Positions 47,851 through 58,200 of a stretch of 64,000 nt of DNA are shown piece after piece. Position numbers and translations under genes: made by a program. The stretch's first letter is position 1, and each line of letters opens with the position of its first letter. The notes under the pieces were generated by a model, which saw only the letters and a list, made by a program, of their open reading frames with translations, was not told the DNA's origin and did no database searches. Origin of the DNA: Rutstroemia sp. NJR-2017a BVV2 (lineage: Eukaryota; Ascomycota; Leotiomycetes; Helotiales; Rutstroemiaceae); NCBI GenBank assembly GCA_002946415.1, contig NJPS01000021.1:124001-188000 (forward strand), read 5' to 3'.

Positions 47851-47974
47851 AATAAAGGTTAAATTATTCTGGTAGATTCTATCAACAAGGGTAGTTTTAT
47901 CGAATCATATCGTCAATATCCTACAATACTGGAGAATTTTAACAATAACCGGGGTATATGTATTAACCTTTATT
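47851..47974. repeat. possible MITE-like inverted repeat
   Basis: AATAAAGGTTAA at 47851-47862 is the exact reverse complement of 47963-47974. The intervening ~100 bp is AT-rich. Arms are short and no clear target duplication was seen. Confidence 0.25.
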
Positions 47975-48410
47975 ATACCTGAGAGGAAGTAAATGACCCC
48001 GCCAACCCGCAAAGTCTACTATTTTTACTTGCCTAGTACCACCACTATGCTTTTGACCTAGCACGACTCAATGAAAATAATAATGCCGTACTACCTCATC
48101 TGACGACATGAATTTCCATATCCGCTAGAGCCTCTTCGAAATTCAAATCTACTTTGAGCACAGCATATGTGACTAGGCACATCAGCCAATCCGACTGGTC
48201 CGACTTTGACGCTCCATTTCCTACTGTTTTCTACTTCGACGCGTTGATTCTACAGTATATCTCCGGCTGCAGTAGAGCCGTCTACTGTGGCGCAACGACT
48301 GCACACCGCAAAAAGAGAAAGAATCAAAGTGCAAAGGTCTATACGGGTTGACATAACCAAGTCCTTCGTTGATCACGAAACTGCTAGATATTGATTGCAT
48401 CATTCTCGAC

Positions 48411-49460
48411 ATGGATAAGAAAACGTACCCTCAGATTATCCTATTGGGCGATTCCATTGTTCAGAACTCCAGTTATCTGCGGGATGGTTTCTCATTTACT
48501 GCATGCCTCGAAGAACGTCAGTTCATACTCTTCCGTAGCTACTCAATCATTCTAACTTGACGTAGACTGTGCAAGACGACTGCAGGTTGTTAACCTTGGC
48601 TTGAGCGGGTACAACACATCTCATGCTCTGAAGATCTTCGAACATCTCATTCCTGATCCGGCGTCAGCAAAAGTAGCATACCTTGTAAGTTTGCCCCTTA
48701 TGCGAGGTGTGACGGTTCCTCCAGAAAATAATAGTGGACGTCTTGTGGAAAAGAGCATCACACCTTGCTCAAACTGTGTATCAACCCCTCTCGTCCAGTA
48801 CTAATGGTGTTCCTCCAAGCTTATTCTTTTCGGTGCAAACGATGCGTGCTTGCCAGGCGGCCCTACAGGGCAACATGTTCCGCTGCAAGAGTACAAGGAT
48901 AACATCAGAGCTATTCTCACTCACCCGTCAGTGAAAGCTCAGAACCCAGAAATTCTCCTAGTCACCCCTCCACCGGTCAACGAGGTCCACCTGGAGGAAG
49001 AGGATCATGCAAAGGGATATGATTCTCTCACACGCCTCCAAGAGCACACAGCACAATACTCCGCAGTGGTCCGAGATATCGCCCTCGAGTTCAAAGATCG
49101 TAGAGTATCCTTGGTTGATCTATGGCAGGCTATAATGCAAAAGGCGGTGCAGTCAAGGCCGGGTGCCGCGACAGATATCAACAAAATAGGCACGAAGGAC
49201 TCCGGAGATGATCGAATCATGAGGAGCCTGTTGACTGATGGGCTTCATCTTTCAGGTGAAGGTTACAGGATCTTCTGGGATGAAGTGAGACCATTAGTTG
49301 GGAAACAGTGGTCGCGAGAACCACTAGATGCTCCGAGTTGGGTTTTTCCTCATGTAAGTTCTAATATATATTTATAAATATATAATTTCTAAAATTATAT
49401 CTGATATTATTAATATACTAATATTAATTATAGTGGTCGATAGCACCGAAAATTAATTAA
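48411..49460 (+). CDS. IAH1: SGNH/GDSL esterase, isoamyl-acetate-hydrolysing type
   Basis: Four exons, 48411-48516, 48566-48684, 48820-49353 and 49434-49460, give 261 residues with phases consistent. Block I is LLGDSIVQ (catalytic Ser about 15), then NLGLSGYNTSHA (block II Gly), LFGANDACLP (block III Asn about 82) and DGLHLSGEGYRIF (Asp-x-x-His). The C-terminus, WVFPH|WSIAPKIN, is completed by a 27-nt last exon. Yeast Iah1 hydrolyses acetate esters such as isoamyl acetate in the cytosol; there is no signal peptide here either. The last intron (80 nt) and the sequence just after the stop are unusually AT-rich for this window's genes. Confidence 0.9.
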
Positions 49461-50675
49461 AAATGAAAAATATTATTTCCAAAAATTATTAGTTATATTA
49501 AATAATTAAGTAGTATGGTTTGGGTTACTGAATTCGGTGGGTTTAGTCGCTGTTTTATATAGCCTCGACCGTTCGCTAAACACTGCCTGCAGCGTGCGTG
49601 CCTCGATGTATATGAAGCAATGACAACTCCATCCCCTCCCAAAATTGCTGGTTGTTATCTTCATTCATCCTGATGATCCAAGTCCTCAATCCAGGAGCCA
49701 GAAATGGCATCCTCCTCATCAGTCATGGCAGGCCTTGTCATCTCTGCCTTGAGGCTGCTCCCGGCTACATAAGCTCTTACAGTTTCCGCCCACCCTCGAG
49801 CTCCAGCAACCCTCACTTCTCCTTGGCACACTCCTTTCCACACTATTCTCTCTTCACCTTCTCTCGGAATCACGATCACTCCTTGGCAGTGGCTGCGATT
49901 CCCTCCAAGAAGACTCTCCACGTTTATTTCCTCCTCGCCGCCCTCCACATCTGTACCACCACTTTACACCTCAGTTCTACAGTCATTCCTCCTTCGCCCA
50001 TCTTCTCCGCATTCTTCCTCTCGAAAGCCTCAGACCTTGAACACTCGACAGTTCCCGTGTCTTCTCCCTGCCCTCTACATTCACTACGATCTCCCCACCT
50101 GTGAAGCACCCCCGAAGTTTACTCTCCCTTCGCCTCTATCCCTATCTCTGTAACTCGACTCTTCACACGACTGTCGGCTCATAAACTCGAACTCGACCGA
50201 CCATTATATCGTCAGGCTACCTTGAAGCCGAAGCATTTGTTCGATTAACCCCCAATCCCTTTTCGTAACCTCCTCCCTCCTTCTTGTCTCATCTTGACGG
50301 CGGACACCCTCGCTATCCTTGAGGCTTCTTGGGTCTGTACAGAATCATGGCACCCACAATCCAAGTGCCAGTGGAGTACACCTTTTGTTGGGATTTACAA
50401 GCTTGATCTTGATCATAAACGCCTATATTTTGTGGGTTTAGACCTCATAACCGAACATCAATCCGAGAAAGGGTTTTGTTGTCTGAATTTTATTGAACAT
50501 TGTATAGTCTTAATGCAGTCAATGTACTTGCAGAAATAGCTGCTGTATAAATCAATTGTCTTCTCGTTTATATACATTTTTAATAACGTAGTCAGAAGAG
50601 AGGGAAGGGGAGCGCTACAGTTATACACAATTCTCAAAGCTGATTGCCAGGGTTGCTCATAATGAGGCCCTCAGT
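49461..50675. other. orphan leader-like region with 19-codon ORF
   Basis: After an AT-rich stretch to about 49520 there is a long pyrimidine-rich tract (about 49770-50340) like the leader of an expressed gene. It runs into an ATG in fair context at 50347. That frame stops after 19 codons (50404-50406), and no continuing exon is obvious before the MBL-fold gene on the other strand. It could be the 5' remnant of a lost gene, a non-coding RNA or a missed spliced gene. Confidence 0.4.
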
Positions 50676-51620
50676 CTAGGAAGTGTCACCCCACTCCTTC
50701 CCAGCAGGCGATAATAGGGAGGCGGAAGGAGATTGCGGGAACACTGCTTGCAGCCCCTCAAACATTGGTAGACCGAAGGCAACATTGCAACCCCATCTTA
50801 GTACGCTGGGATTAAATCTATTCGGGTATAGCTCTTCCATCTTTGCTTGGAGCTCGTCAGAACTCTTACAAGTTGGGAGAAGCTTTTCGAAGTGCTGAAT
50901 GTATAGCTTTGTTGCAGCCAAGTGGAATACCCCGTCTACCTCCCCATCCATCCGATGCCCCCCTATCACAATTTCAGGGCCTAAAGCTTCAACCTTCTCG
51001 ATGGCCGAGATCCATTCATTACGTAGCTCTGTCGTGTTTGCCTCACCTAACATCTGGTGAACATCTCCATACACAACATCTCCACAAGCGGCGAGTTTGA
51101 GGCTCGGGACCCAGAGAATGGTTGAATCCCTTGTATCAGAATGGCCCACTTCAATGGCGTGACACTCATGGCCTTCGATATCGAATCTCCCGCTAGCAGG
51201 AAGCGCCTCTGAAAACACAAAGTTGGTATCGATCTGGCCGTTGGGGAACATAGCTCCCCAGGCATTTTCAAAGAAACCTGGGCGGACATCGTACTTCATA
51301 TGCTCCAAGGTGGCTGCCGTCGATAGTATGCGTATGTCCGGGTATTTATTTTTCAGGGTTGAGAGGCCAAGCCAGTGGTCTGGATGGCCATGGGTGATAT
51401 AGACGGTTGTTAGGCGCTTTCCTGGGACTGTCTTTTCGAGCCACTCAATGAGTTTTTCTGTCTGAGAGATAGTGATTGGAGTGTCCACAAGAAGCGCCTC
51501 CTTTTCGCCATGGATTAGAGTGAGAGATGTTGGCGACCAGATCCCTCCTTGCTTTCCGCCCGTGTTCGGCAACTCCCACGGAGTTGGTGGGACGATGTAG
51601 ACATTGGCACGGAGAGGCAT
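50676..51620 (-). CDS. metallo-beta-lactamase-fold hydrolase
   Basis: Single exon, 314 residues from the ATG at 51620 (the upstream extension begins only with TTG). Motif HGHPDH at residues 77-82 supplies the HxHxDH zinc ligands. Further ligands are in EVGHSDTRDST, GDVVYGDVH and VIGGHR. N-terminal strands ANVYIVPPTP and TLIHGEKEALLVD fit the fold. There is no signal peptide. The substrate cannot be predicted: the superfamily includes lactonases, glyoxalases and esterases. The neighbourhood (esterase, tautomerase) suggests detoxification or small-molecule catabolism, but no operon logic applies in fungi. Confidence 0.88.
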   Translation of the reverse strand: MPLRANVYIVPPTPWELPNTGGKQGGIWSPTSLTLIHGEKEALLVDTPITISQTEKLIEWLEKTVPGKRLTTVYITHGHPDHWLGLSTLKNKYPDIRILSTAATLEHMKYDVRPGFFENAWGAMFPNGQIDTNFVFSEALPASGRFDIEGHECHAIEVGHSDTRDSTILWVPSLKLAACGDVVYGDVHQMLGEANTTELRNEWISAIEKVEALGPEIVIGGHRMDGEVDGVFHLAATKLYIQHFEKLLPTCKSSDELQAKMEELYPNRFNPSVLRWGCNVAFGLPMFEGLQAVFPQSPSASLLSPAGKEWGDTS

Positions 51621-52595
51621 GGCTGTTTTTGAATGGTGGAGAGATAGATGAGCCAAATTTCCTGGGTTTGCAACAGGTGAAAGTTGGTTCGGTGCAGCGA
51701 ACAGAACTGTTTGAGCGAGCTTACCCGAGCTTCAAGGACTAGAAGTAGCTTTATAGAAAAAGTCGTCAGCATAGAGTCGAATGCACGCAGTCTAAAATTC
51801 TTTGTCTCCTTTAATCGTCCAACAATCAAACTACCGAGAACTCTTGAATTAGTGATCATGGCTTAATAAAGATGGGATAGGTAAACTAGAAAGTTGACCA
51901 ACGCATACGCCGCCGGTAGTTACTTCAGCAATCTCCCATGGAACCTTACAGTACTGCACAAGAGTTGGAATCATTCCCCGAGAGACATTAACGAGTTTAG
52001 AGTTCTTTTAAGCCTCGGCTGGACTATCTTTACCAGGTGTGATTACTGATGAGAACTCGAACCATATACGAATACAGGAGCCATCTACGAAGAATAGAGT
52101 TTAGTCTAGTAAATTCTATAAGCGACCATAACTGTTGATTTATGATACTCGGTGTAGCCGGCATAGTGTCTTTCGATATGAATTTATCGGTACATTATCT
52201 CGCTAGAATAAAATCAGCCTATCCTATTCTTCGCTTAAACCAAACTAGCGTGGCAATATCTCACCAGAACAATGAATAGTAATCACAGAACGATGAATAG
52301 TAATCACAGAACAGATATGATCTGCCGCTTGACCTTTCAATATGTACCCCGCATCCATTAGTTTGACTCGGTATTCTTGTCCGGGCGGCAGTCGAATATT
52401 CCTATTCAGTCAAGACGACCCTAATAACAAGACTGGTAAAAGTAATCATTTTGATATCATCTGACCGAGGTTATCGGCGCGTATAAATCAAAGGAGATGG
52501 ATGAGAGCTTGTAGCAAAAATTTTCTCAACACGCATTTCAATACTCTTGTTCTCGAATAACTCACGTCCACAATCACTCAAATATTTCAAAAACA
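51621..52595. promoter_or_regulatory. divergent intergenic region, MBL hydrolase / tautomerase
   Basis: 975 bp. Contains a 21-bp direct duplication (52265-52306). No gene supported. Confidence 0.45.
52265..52306. repeat. 21-bp direct duplication
   Basis: Two head-to-tail copies of a 21-bp unit beginning CAGAAC(A/G)ATGAATAG, with one mismatch. Confidence 0.85.
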
Positions 52596-53036
52596 ATGCC
52601 TTTTTGGGTTATTTATCACCCCAAACATATATTTGACGATGAGAAGTCCAAAAAGTCATTGTCACAGGACATTACCAAACTCTACACTGATATCGGTCTA
52701 CCCGCTTTCTATGTCGTTATTGTCTTCACGGAGGTCTCAGATGTAAACATGTACGTTGGCGGGGACCAGGCAACCGCACCTTTCATTCGGATTGTAGTCG
52801 ACCATATCGCAGCTCGAATGAAAGACCCAAAAGACTATGCCAATTGGACTTCGAAAGTTGATGGTGCGCTTAAACCTCACATTGAGGATAAAGGATACAA
52901 CTGGGAATATCATATTGACGAGACGGAGCGTCGGCTATGGAAGGTCAATGGGATGTATGCACCGCCATTTGGTAGCCAGTCAGAGAAGGCGTGGGTTGCT
53001 GAGAACAAGCCGCTGCACTGGGAGGAAACGGAATGA
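52596..53036 (+). CDS. tautomerase-superfamily protein (Tautomerase_3, cis-3-chloroacrylate dehalogenase-like)
   Basis: Single exon, 146 residues. Met is followed directly by Pro (MPFWVIYHP), the catalytic N-terminal proline of the superfamily once Met is removed. LSQDITKLYTDIGLPAFYVVI and VRIVVDHIA-like IRIVVDHIAARM match the fungal Tautomerase_3 group related to cis-CaaD. The C-terminus, NGMYAPPFGS...AWVAENKPLHW, is characteristic. Related enzymes act on keto-enol acids or dehalogenate small acids; the substrate here is unknown. It is the last intact gene before the AT-rich block, about 200 bp from it, and so may be subject to silencing or RIP leakage. Confidence 0.87.
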   Translation: MPFWVIYHPKHIFDDEKSKKSLSQDITKLYTDIGLPAFYVVIVFTEVSDVNMYVGGDQATAPFIRIVVDHIAARMKDPKDYANWTSKVDGALKPHIEDKGYNWEYHIDETERRLWKVNGMYAPPFGSQSEKAWVAENKPLHWEETE

Positions 53037-53410
53037 ACGAACCCGTCCGAGACCGAGATTGGGGTCTATGCATTGGAGGAGGCTTGTGCTACGTAGAAAG
53101 CTGAAACCACTGGGGTACATTTTGAGAAGCGTGTACTTGGCAGAAGTGGCGGATTGTGAAATGGGTAAATTAGTTTGTGTGAGAGGCTACGTTCAAGAAG
53201 CTTGGAAATATAGATTCAGATTTAACTATAAACAATTTTATTAAAAGAGAAAACTTTATTAGTTTCCGAGGAAATTATATATTTATTATATATTATATAT
53301 TTACTTCGTTATTATCGGAAAATAACTATATAAAAAATAATTATTTTAAATTAATAATTTTTATATATATTAATCTTATAAAGATATTTTATTTAATTAA
53401 TAATTTTATA

Positions 53411-56400
53411 TTGATTGATTGATTTATTATTTTAACAACTTTTTTAAATCTAAGATTATAGTAGATTGGCTAGCAACTAGCTATTAGTAGCTAAATAATA
53501 ATAATGTTTTAAATATATTTTTAGTCTAAATAGTATTAAGAGATAGTAAAAAACTAGTTCTAGATAATAAAAATAAAATAAAGGGAAAGTAGTAATTTGA
53601 TAAAAAAAAAAGTAAAATAACTCCAATTTAATAATCCAATTTAATTATTTTCTAGTTTGTAAGTTAAATAATATTTTCGAATATAGATATTTATCTTGTT
53701 TAAATAAACAATATTAGTTTCGATTCTGAAGCTAATATTAAAAAGAAGTAGAAATAATAAATAATTTATAATTAATTTATCTTTTAACTTGATCCAAACT
53801 AGATTAAAAAGAAAATAATTTAAAAGTAAATATTTAGAAATCTTTTTAGTTCTATAAATATATTTATTATTACTAATATATCCTAATAAATATAAATATA
53901 ATTTTAAATAATTATATCTAATTTTCAACTAATAGAAAATATTAATAGTAGTTTTTTTAGTCGATTTTGGAATTTGAATTCGATTTCGAGAAGAAAAATT
54001 GAAATTTTTTAAATAACTAATTAAATTAAATAAATTAATCTCTAGAACTTTAGAAAAAGATTAAAATTATTCTTAATTTTTAATTTACTTTATTTAAGTT
54101 TCCAAATAACTAAAACTAGTTATATTAATTAAAGAATCCATTTTTGTTTTTGATTTAACTAATAAATCTATTTTTTCGTTATTTAATATCTTGAAATAAT
54201 CTGGAATCTAAACTAATTTAATTTTAGTTTCTTTTTCGATTATTTCTCAATTAGCTTTATAAACTAATATTACTTAGTTTTGTTTAGATTTATTATTAAA
54301 TAATTTTAATTTTTATAAAGTAATTTAATTATTTGAGAAATAATAAATTCTTGATTTTTTTGAATTATTTCGTTTACTAATTTAATTCTTTTAATTATTC
54401 TAGCTAGTTCGTTATTATAAACTAGTTAATTAATTCTAATATTTTAACTAAATTTATAAATTAGTTTTTAATTAAAATTAAAAAAAGCTAAACCAATTTC
54501 AATTTCTTTTTGATTTACTAATTTTAATTTATCTATATAAATTAAGTACTAATTTGAGATTAGCAAAATAATTAAATTTTTATAATTTTCAATTTCTAGT
54601 TTTTTAAATAATTGATTAATTTCAATTAAATAAAGAGTAATAATTTAAAATAGAAATTTAAAAGAACTAATTAATTCCAAATACTGAAAATAAATTAATA
54701 GATATATTAAATATCTAATTTGCTTTATTTAGATTATTTTAACTAATTCTTTTTAAATCGATATTAAATAATCTTGAAACTAATTATTAATCTTTGATTT
54801 AGTTTAAATTTCTTTAAAAGTTAGATGATTTTCAGTTATTTTAAGAATCTTGAATATATATTAATAATTAGTAATATTTAAATAAATTTAAAGAAATACT
54901 AATATAATTTCTACTTTTATAGAAACTATTAAATTAATTTTAAATATCTTAAAGATTTTCCGAGAAATCAAATTTTATAAATATTAAAATTAAGTTTTGA
55001 ATTTAGTTTATTTTTTCTACTATATAGAGAATTTATAATTTGAGATATTAGTAATATAAATAATATATAATTAATATATTATAAAAAGTGAAAATCTATT
55101 TTCGATATTAACTAATTAATTAATTCTCAAAAAAACTAATTTAGTTTAACTAATTTTGATAAAGATATATTAATTGAAATATAAAATATTATCAAATTAG
55201 ATATTTAACTATTTCACTACTTTTAAAAGTTATATTAATTAATTATTTGATAAATTAACTAAATTAATTTTAATAATTCCTTATTTATCTTCGAAAAAAT
55301 AAATTAGTTTTATTTTTATTAAATCGAATTCGATATTACTAGTTTCTTTTAAGATATATAATTTATTAACTTTTCTTTTTAAGATTTTATAATTCTTTTT
55401 GAAATTAGTTAAACTAATAGCTAATATAATATTATCTATATATAATTAAATTAAGATAGAAATCAATAGAAAAAATTCTTTAATATAAATTAAAAAGAGA
55501 ATCGATAAAATTGAATTACTTTAAAAATATTAATTAAAATAGATTGGAATTACTCGATTTAGTTATCAAAACTTAAATAAAATAGTTAATATTCTAAAAA
55601 ATAATTAACTTAAGTAATTAAATTAATTAATAGTTTTAATCTTTTTAGAATAACTAATAATTAGTTTTTTGAGATATAGTCGAAAACTTCTTTAATATTC
55701 AAAAATAAAATCGATATTTTATATCTTTTTAAATAATTTTTTGGAATTTTATTTACTAGTAATAATTTGATATTAATAATTGATTTTTTAAATCTTCTAT
55801 TGATTTGGAAATTATATAACAAACTAATTATTTCAACTAAATAATCTAGTTTTTTTATTAATATTCTTTTATTTATTTTATCTAAATAGTTGAGAAATAA
55901 GATTATTTTATAGGTTTTTAGAATTAAATAATTAGATTTAGTTAGTTTTTTGAAAATAATTTTAGTTATTTATCTTTAATTTTAGAGATAATATCTAAGA
56001 TTTATTAAATAAACAAAAATCTTATAAAATATTTTAGAAATAACTAAATAAGTTTTATTAATAATTTTTTAAATAATTCTATTAGATTTTAGTATTTTCT
56101 CTTTGATTTTAATTAAATAGACTAATACTAATTCGATATTAGCTAATTTAGACTAATTCTAATTTATTATTTTATACTTATCCTAATTAAAACTAATTGA
56201 ACTAGAAGATTAAGAAAAGAGAATAATTTTTAAAATAATTTCTTTTTTTTTAAAAATAGTTTTATTTAGAATAATTGGAAAAAATTAATTGAAGTAGGAT
56301 TTAGTATAGTTAAATACTTTAAATATTAATTTAGAATTATTATTTTCAAGAAAAATATTCTAATAATCTTTTTTAGTTAATTTTATTTTTAAAAAGTACT

Positions 56401-56560
56401 AATTCCAAACTAATTAGTATTATTTTTAATAAAAATTTTAACTAGTTTAATTATTTTGGATTTTTAATTTTCTCTAAACTAGTATTATTGATTTTCTTAA
56501 ACTTTTTAATTTAGAAATTTATCAAGATTTAGTTTTTAAATTAGATTTAATTTTTGATAG
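53411..56560 (-). mobile_element. 5'-truncated, heavily mutated Tad1-like LINE (copy A)
   Basis: It aligns by eye, reverse-complemented, with plus-strand copy B over about 60.85-64.0 kb; paired coordinates add to about 117,400-117,420 throughout. It covers the reverse transcriptase, RNase H-side region and 3' end. The C-terminal segment is still open for 95 codons at 53641-53928 and corresponds to copy B 63487-63774. ORF1 and the endonuclease are missing, as expected for a 5'-truncated LINE insertion. The 3' end has TCAA repeats on the element strand (TTGA at 53411-53422). Differences from copy B are essentially all C-to-T or G-to-A. The element cannot be functional. Confidence 0.8.
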
Positions 56561-58200
56561 TATAGTAAATATAGTTAGTAAATAGTAATACCAATACTAT
56601 TTTCAGTATATAAGGTATTTATAGTATAACTTAGTTAATTTCAATTAATCAGTTTTCTCTTTATTACTATATCTTAATAAATCTACTAATTGATAGTAAT
56701 ATTTAGTAGAAATAATTTTCTTTTTATTTCTAATTATTCTCTTTTATTTAAAAATATTAGATCTATTTTAGAATCAATCTAGATTTTCTGATAAGTTCTT
56801 TTGAATACTAATATCGATATTATTAATATATTATATCGATTGTTTTTATAGTCAAGTTACTTATACTAATTAGATAGTTATAATTTATTAGTATAACTAA
56901 ATCCGAAGTATTTATATTTTGATTAGTTTTTATTTTAGCAAAACCAGTAGTTTTCTAAATAAATTCGAGCTAGAAACCCTAATTATCTTATTCTCCTAAT
57001 AAATACATTTCGTTATTACTATTATTTTTATTATCTTTTCTCTATCTTTAATATCTTCTTTTTATTATTATTATTATTTCTATAATCGTTTTAAAGATTT
57101 AATATAATTACCTTAGTTTGAAAAACTATATCTTTTATTATTTCTATAATAGGAAATCTATAATTTATAGATCAAATCTAAGAATTATAATTTTTTATTA
57201 ATTTTAGATACTTTTTTGTAGAGATTATTAATTAATAAATACAGAAAATAATCAAATTTTTATTAGTTATAAAGATAATATTAATAAGATAATCTAGTTT
57301 AGATACTAATAAACTAGTATTATTAGAAGAGAAATCTATTATAACTATTTACCGAATTTATTTATAAAGCCTTATTATAAATTTAAATTTCTTAGTAAAT
57401 TAGATAATAGATAAAATAGAAATTAGAAAAATATTTAATAAATTCACTATAGATTTATATTTTCTAAAAAAGAATTATCTAATTATTTTGGGAAACTAAG
57501 TTCTAATAGAATATATTAGAGTTATATTACTATTATTAATAATTCCGATAGAATAATTTAGAGAATAATATTAGTTTACTAGATTTTCATCTTTTTTCTT
57601 TTCTATTAATATTAAAAACAATAATAATAATAAAGGTTTAGTTGAGATTATAACTTTAGATATATCTTTAATATAAATAGTTCTTTTAATAGAAATCGAT
57701 ATTAATATTAGTAATATTAACTAAATCGATTTATTCTCGAAAATATTATAGAATAATATTCTAATTACTATCTCTAAAATAAATAATTATAAAGAAAGAG
57801 ATATTATAATATTAAAAAGAAATAATAAGAGATTTTTCAAATTAAGAAAAGAAGATATAATATATATTATAAAGATAATAATATAATAATTTCCATCAAG
57901 ATAAATAAATTTATTTTCGAATACTTTATATTTAGAGTTATTAGAAATAGTAATAATATTTTAAGGAAATTTAAAAGTAGATAATATTAAATACTTTAAT
58001 TTATAAAAAGATAATCCTAAAGATATTAGAATTATTATATTAAATAAAACTATTATATATATAAATATATTTGTTTTTATAGCTTAACTATAATATCTAT
58101 TATATATAGATTATATAATAATAGTATAGAAAGTATTTTTTAACTATTTTAGAAACAAAGTTTATATATAGATATCTATATAAGAAACTATATTCATAAA
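56560..58200. other. unassigned, extremely AT-rich segment between LINE copies
   Basis: The similarity between copies A and B stops near 56560, and recognisable LINE ORF1 sequence begins only near 58200-58300. The intervening 1.6 kb is almost all A and T, with no open frame and no family resemblance. It could be an older RIP-degraded element or the continuation of copy B's 5' untranslated region. Confidence 0.5.

Larger units (their letters stand above)
46608..48410. other. 1.8-kb sparse intergenic region
   Basis: It contains the CLC promoter side, an ATGCGAC heptamer array (47153-47187), one doubtful 99-codon frame (47351-47650, minus) and an AT-rich stretch (about 47780-48000) with short inverted repeats. 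GC content falls from here toward the right end of the window. Confidence 0.5.

Noticed and set aside
49661..50109. Two minus-strand frames with plausible-looking Glu/Gly-rich peptides
   Set aside because: Neither begins with ATG, they are in different frames, and their composition simply reflects the pyrimidine-rich plus strand.
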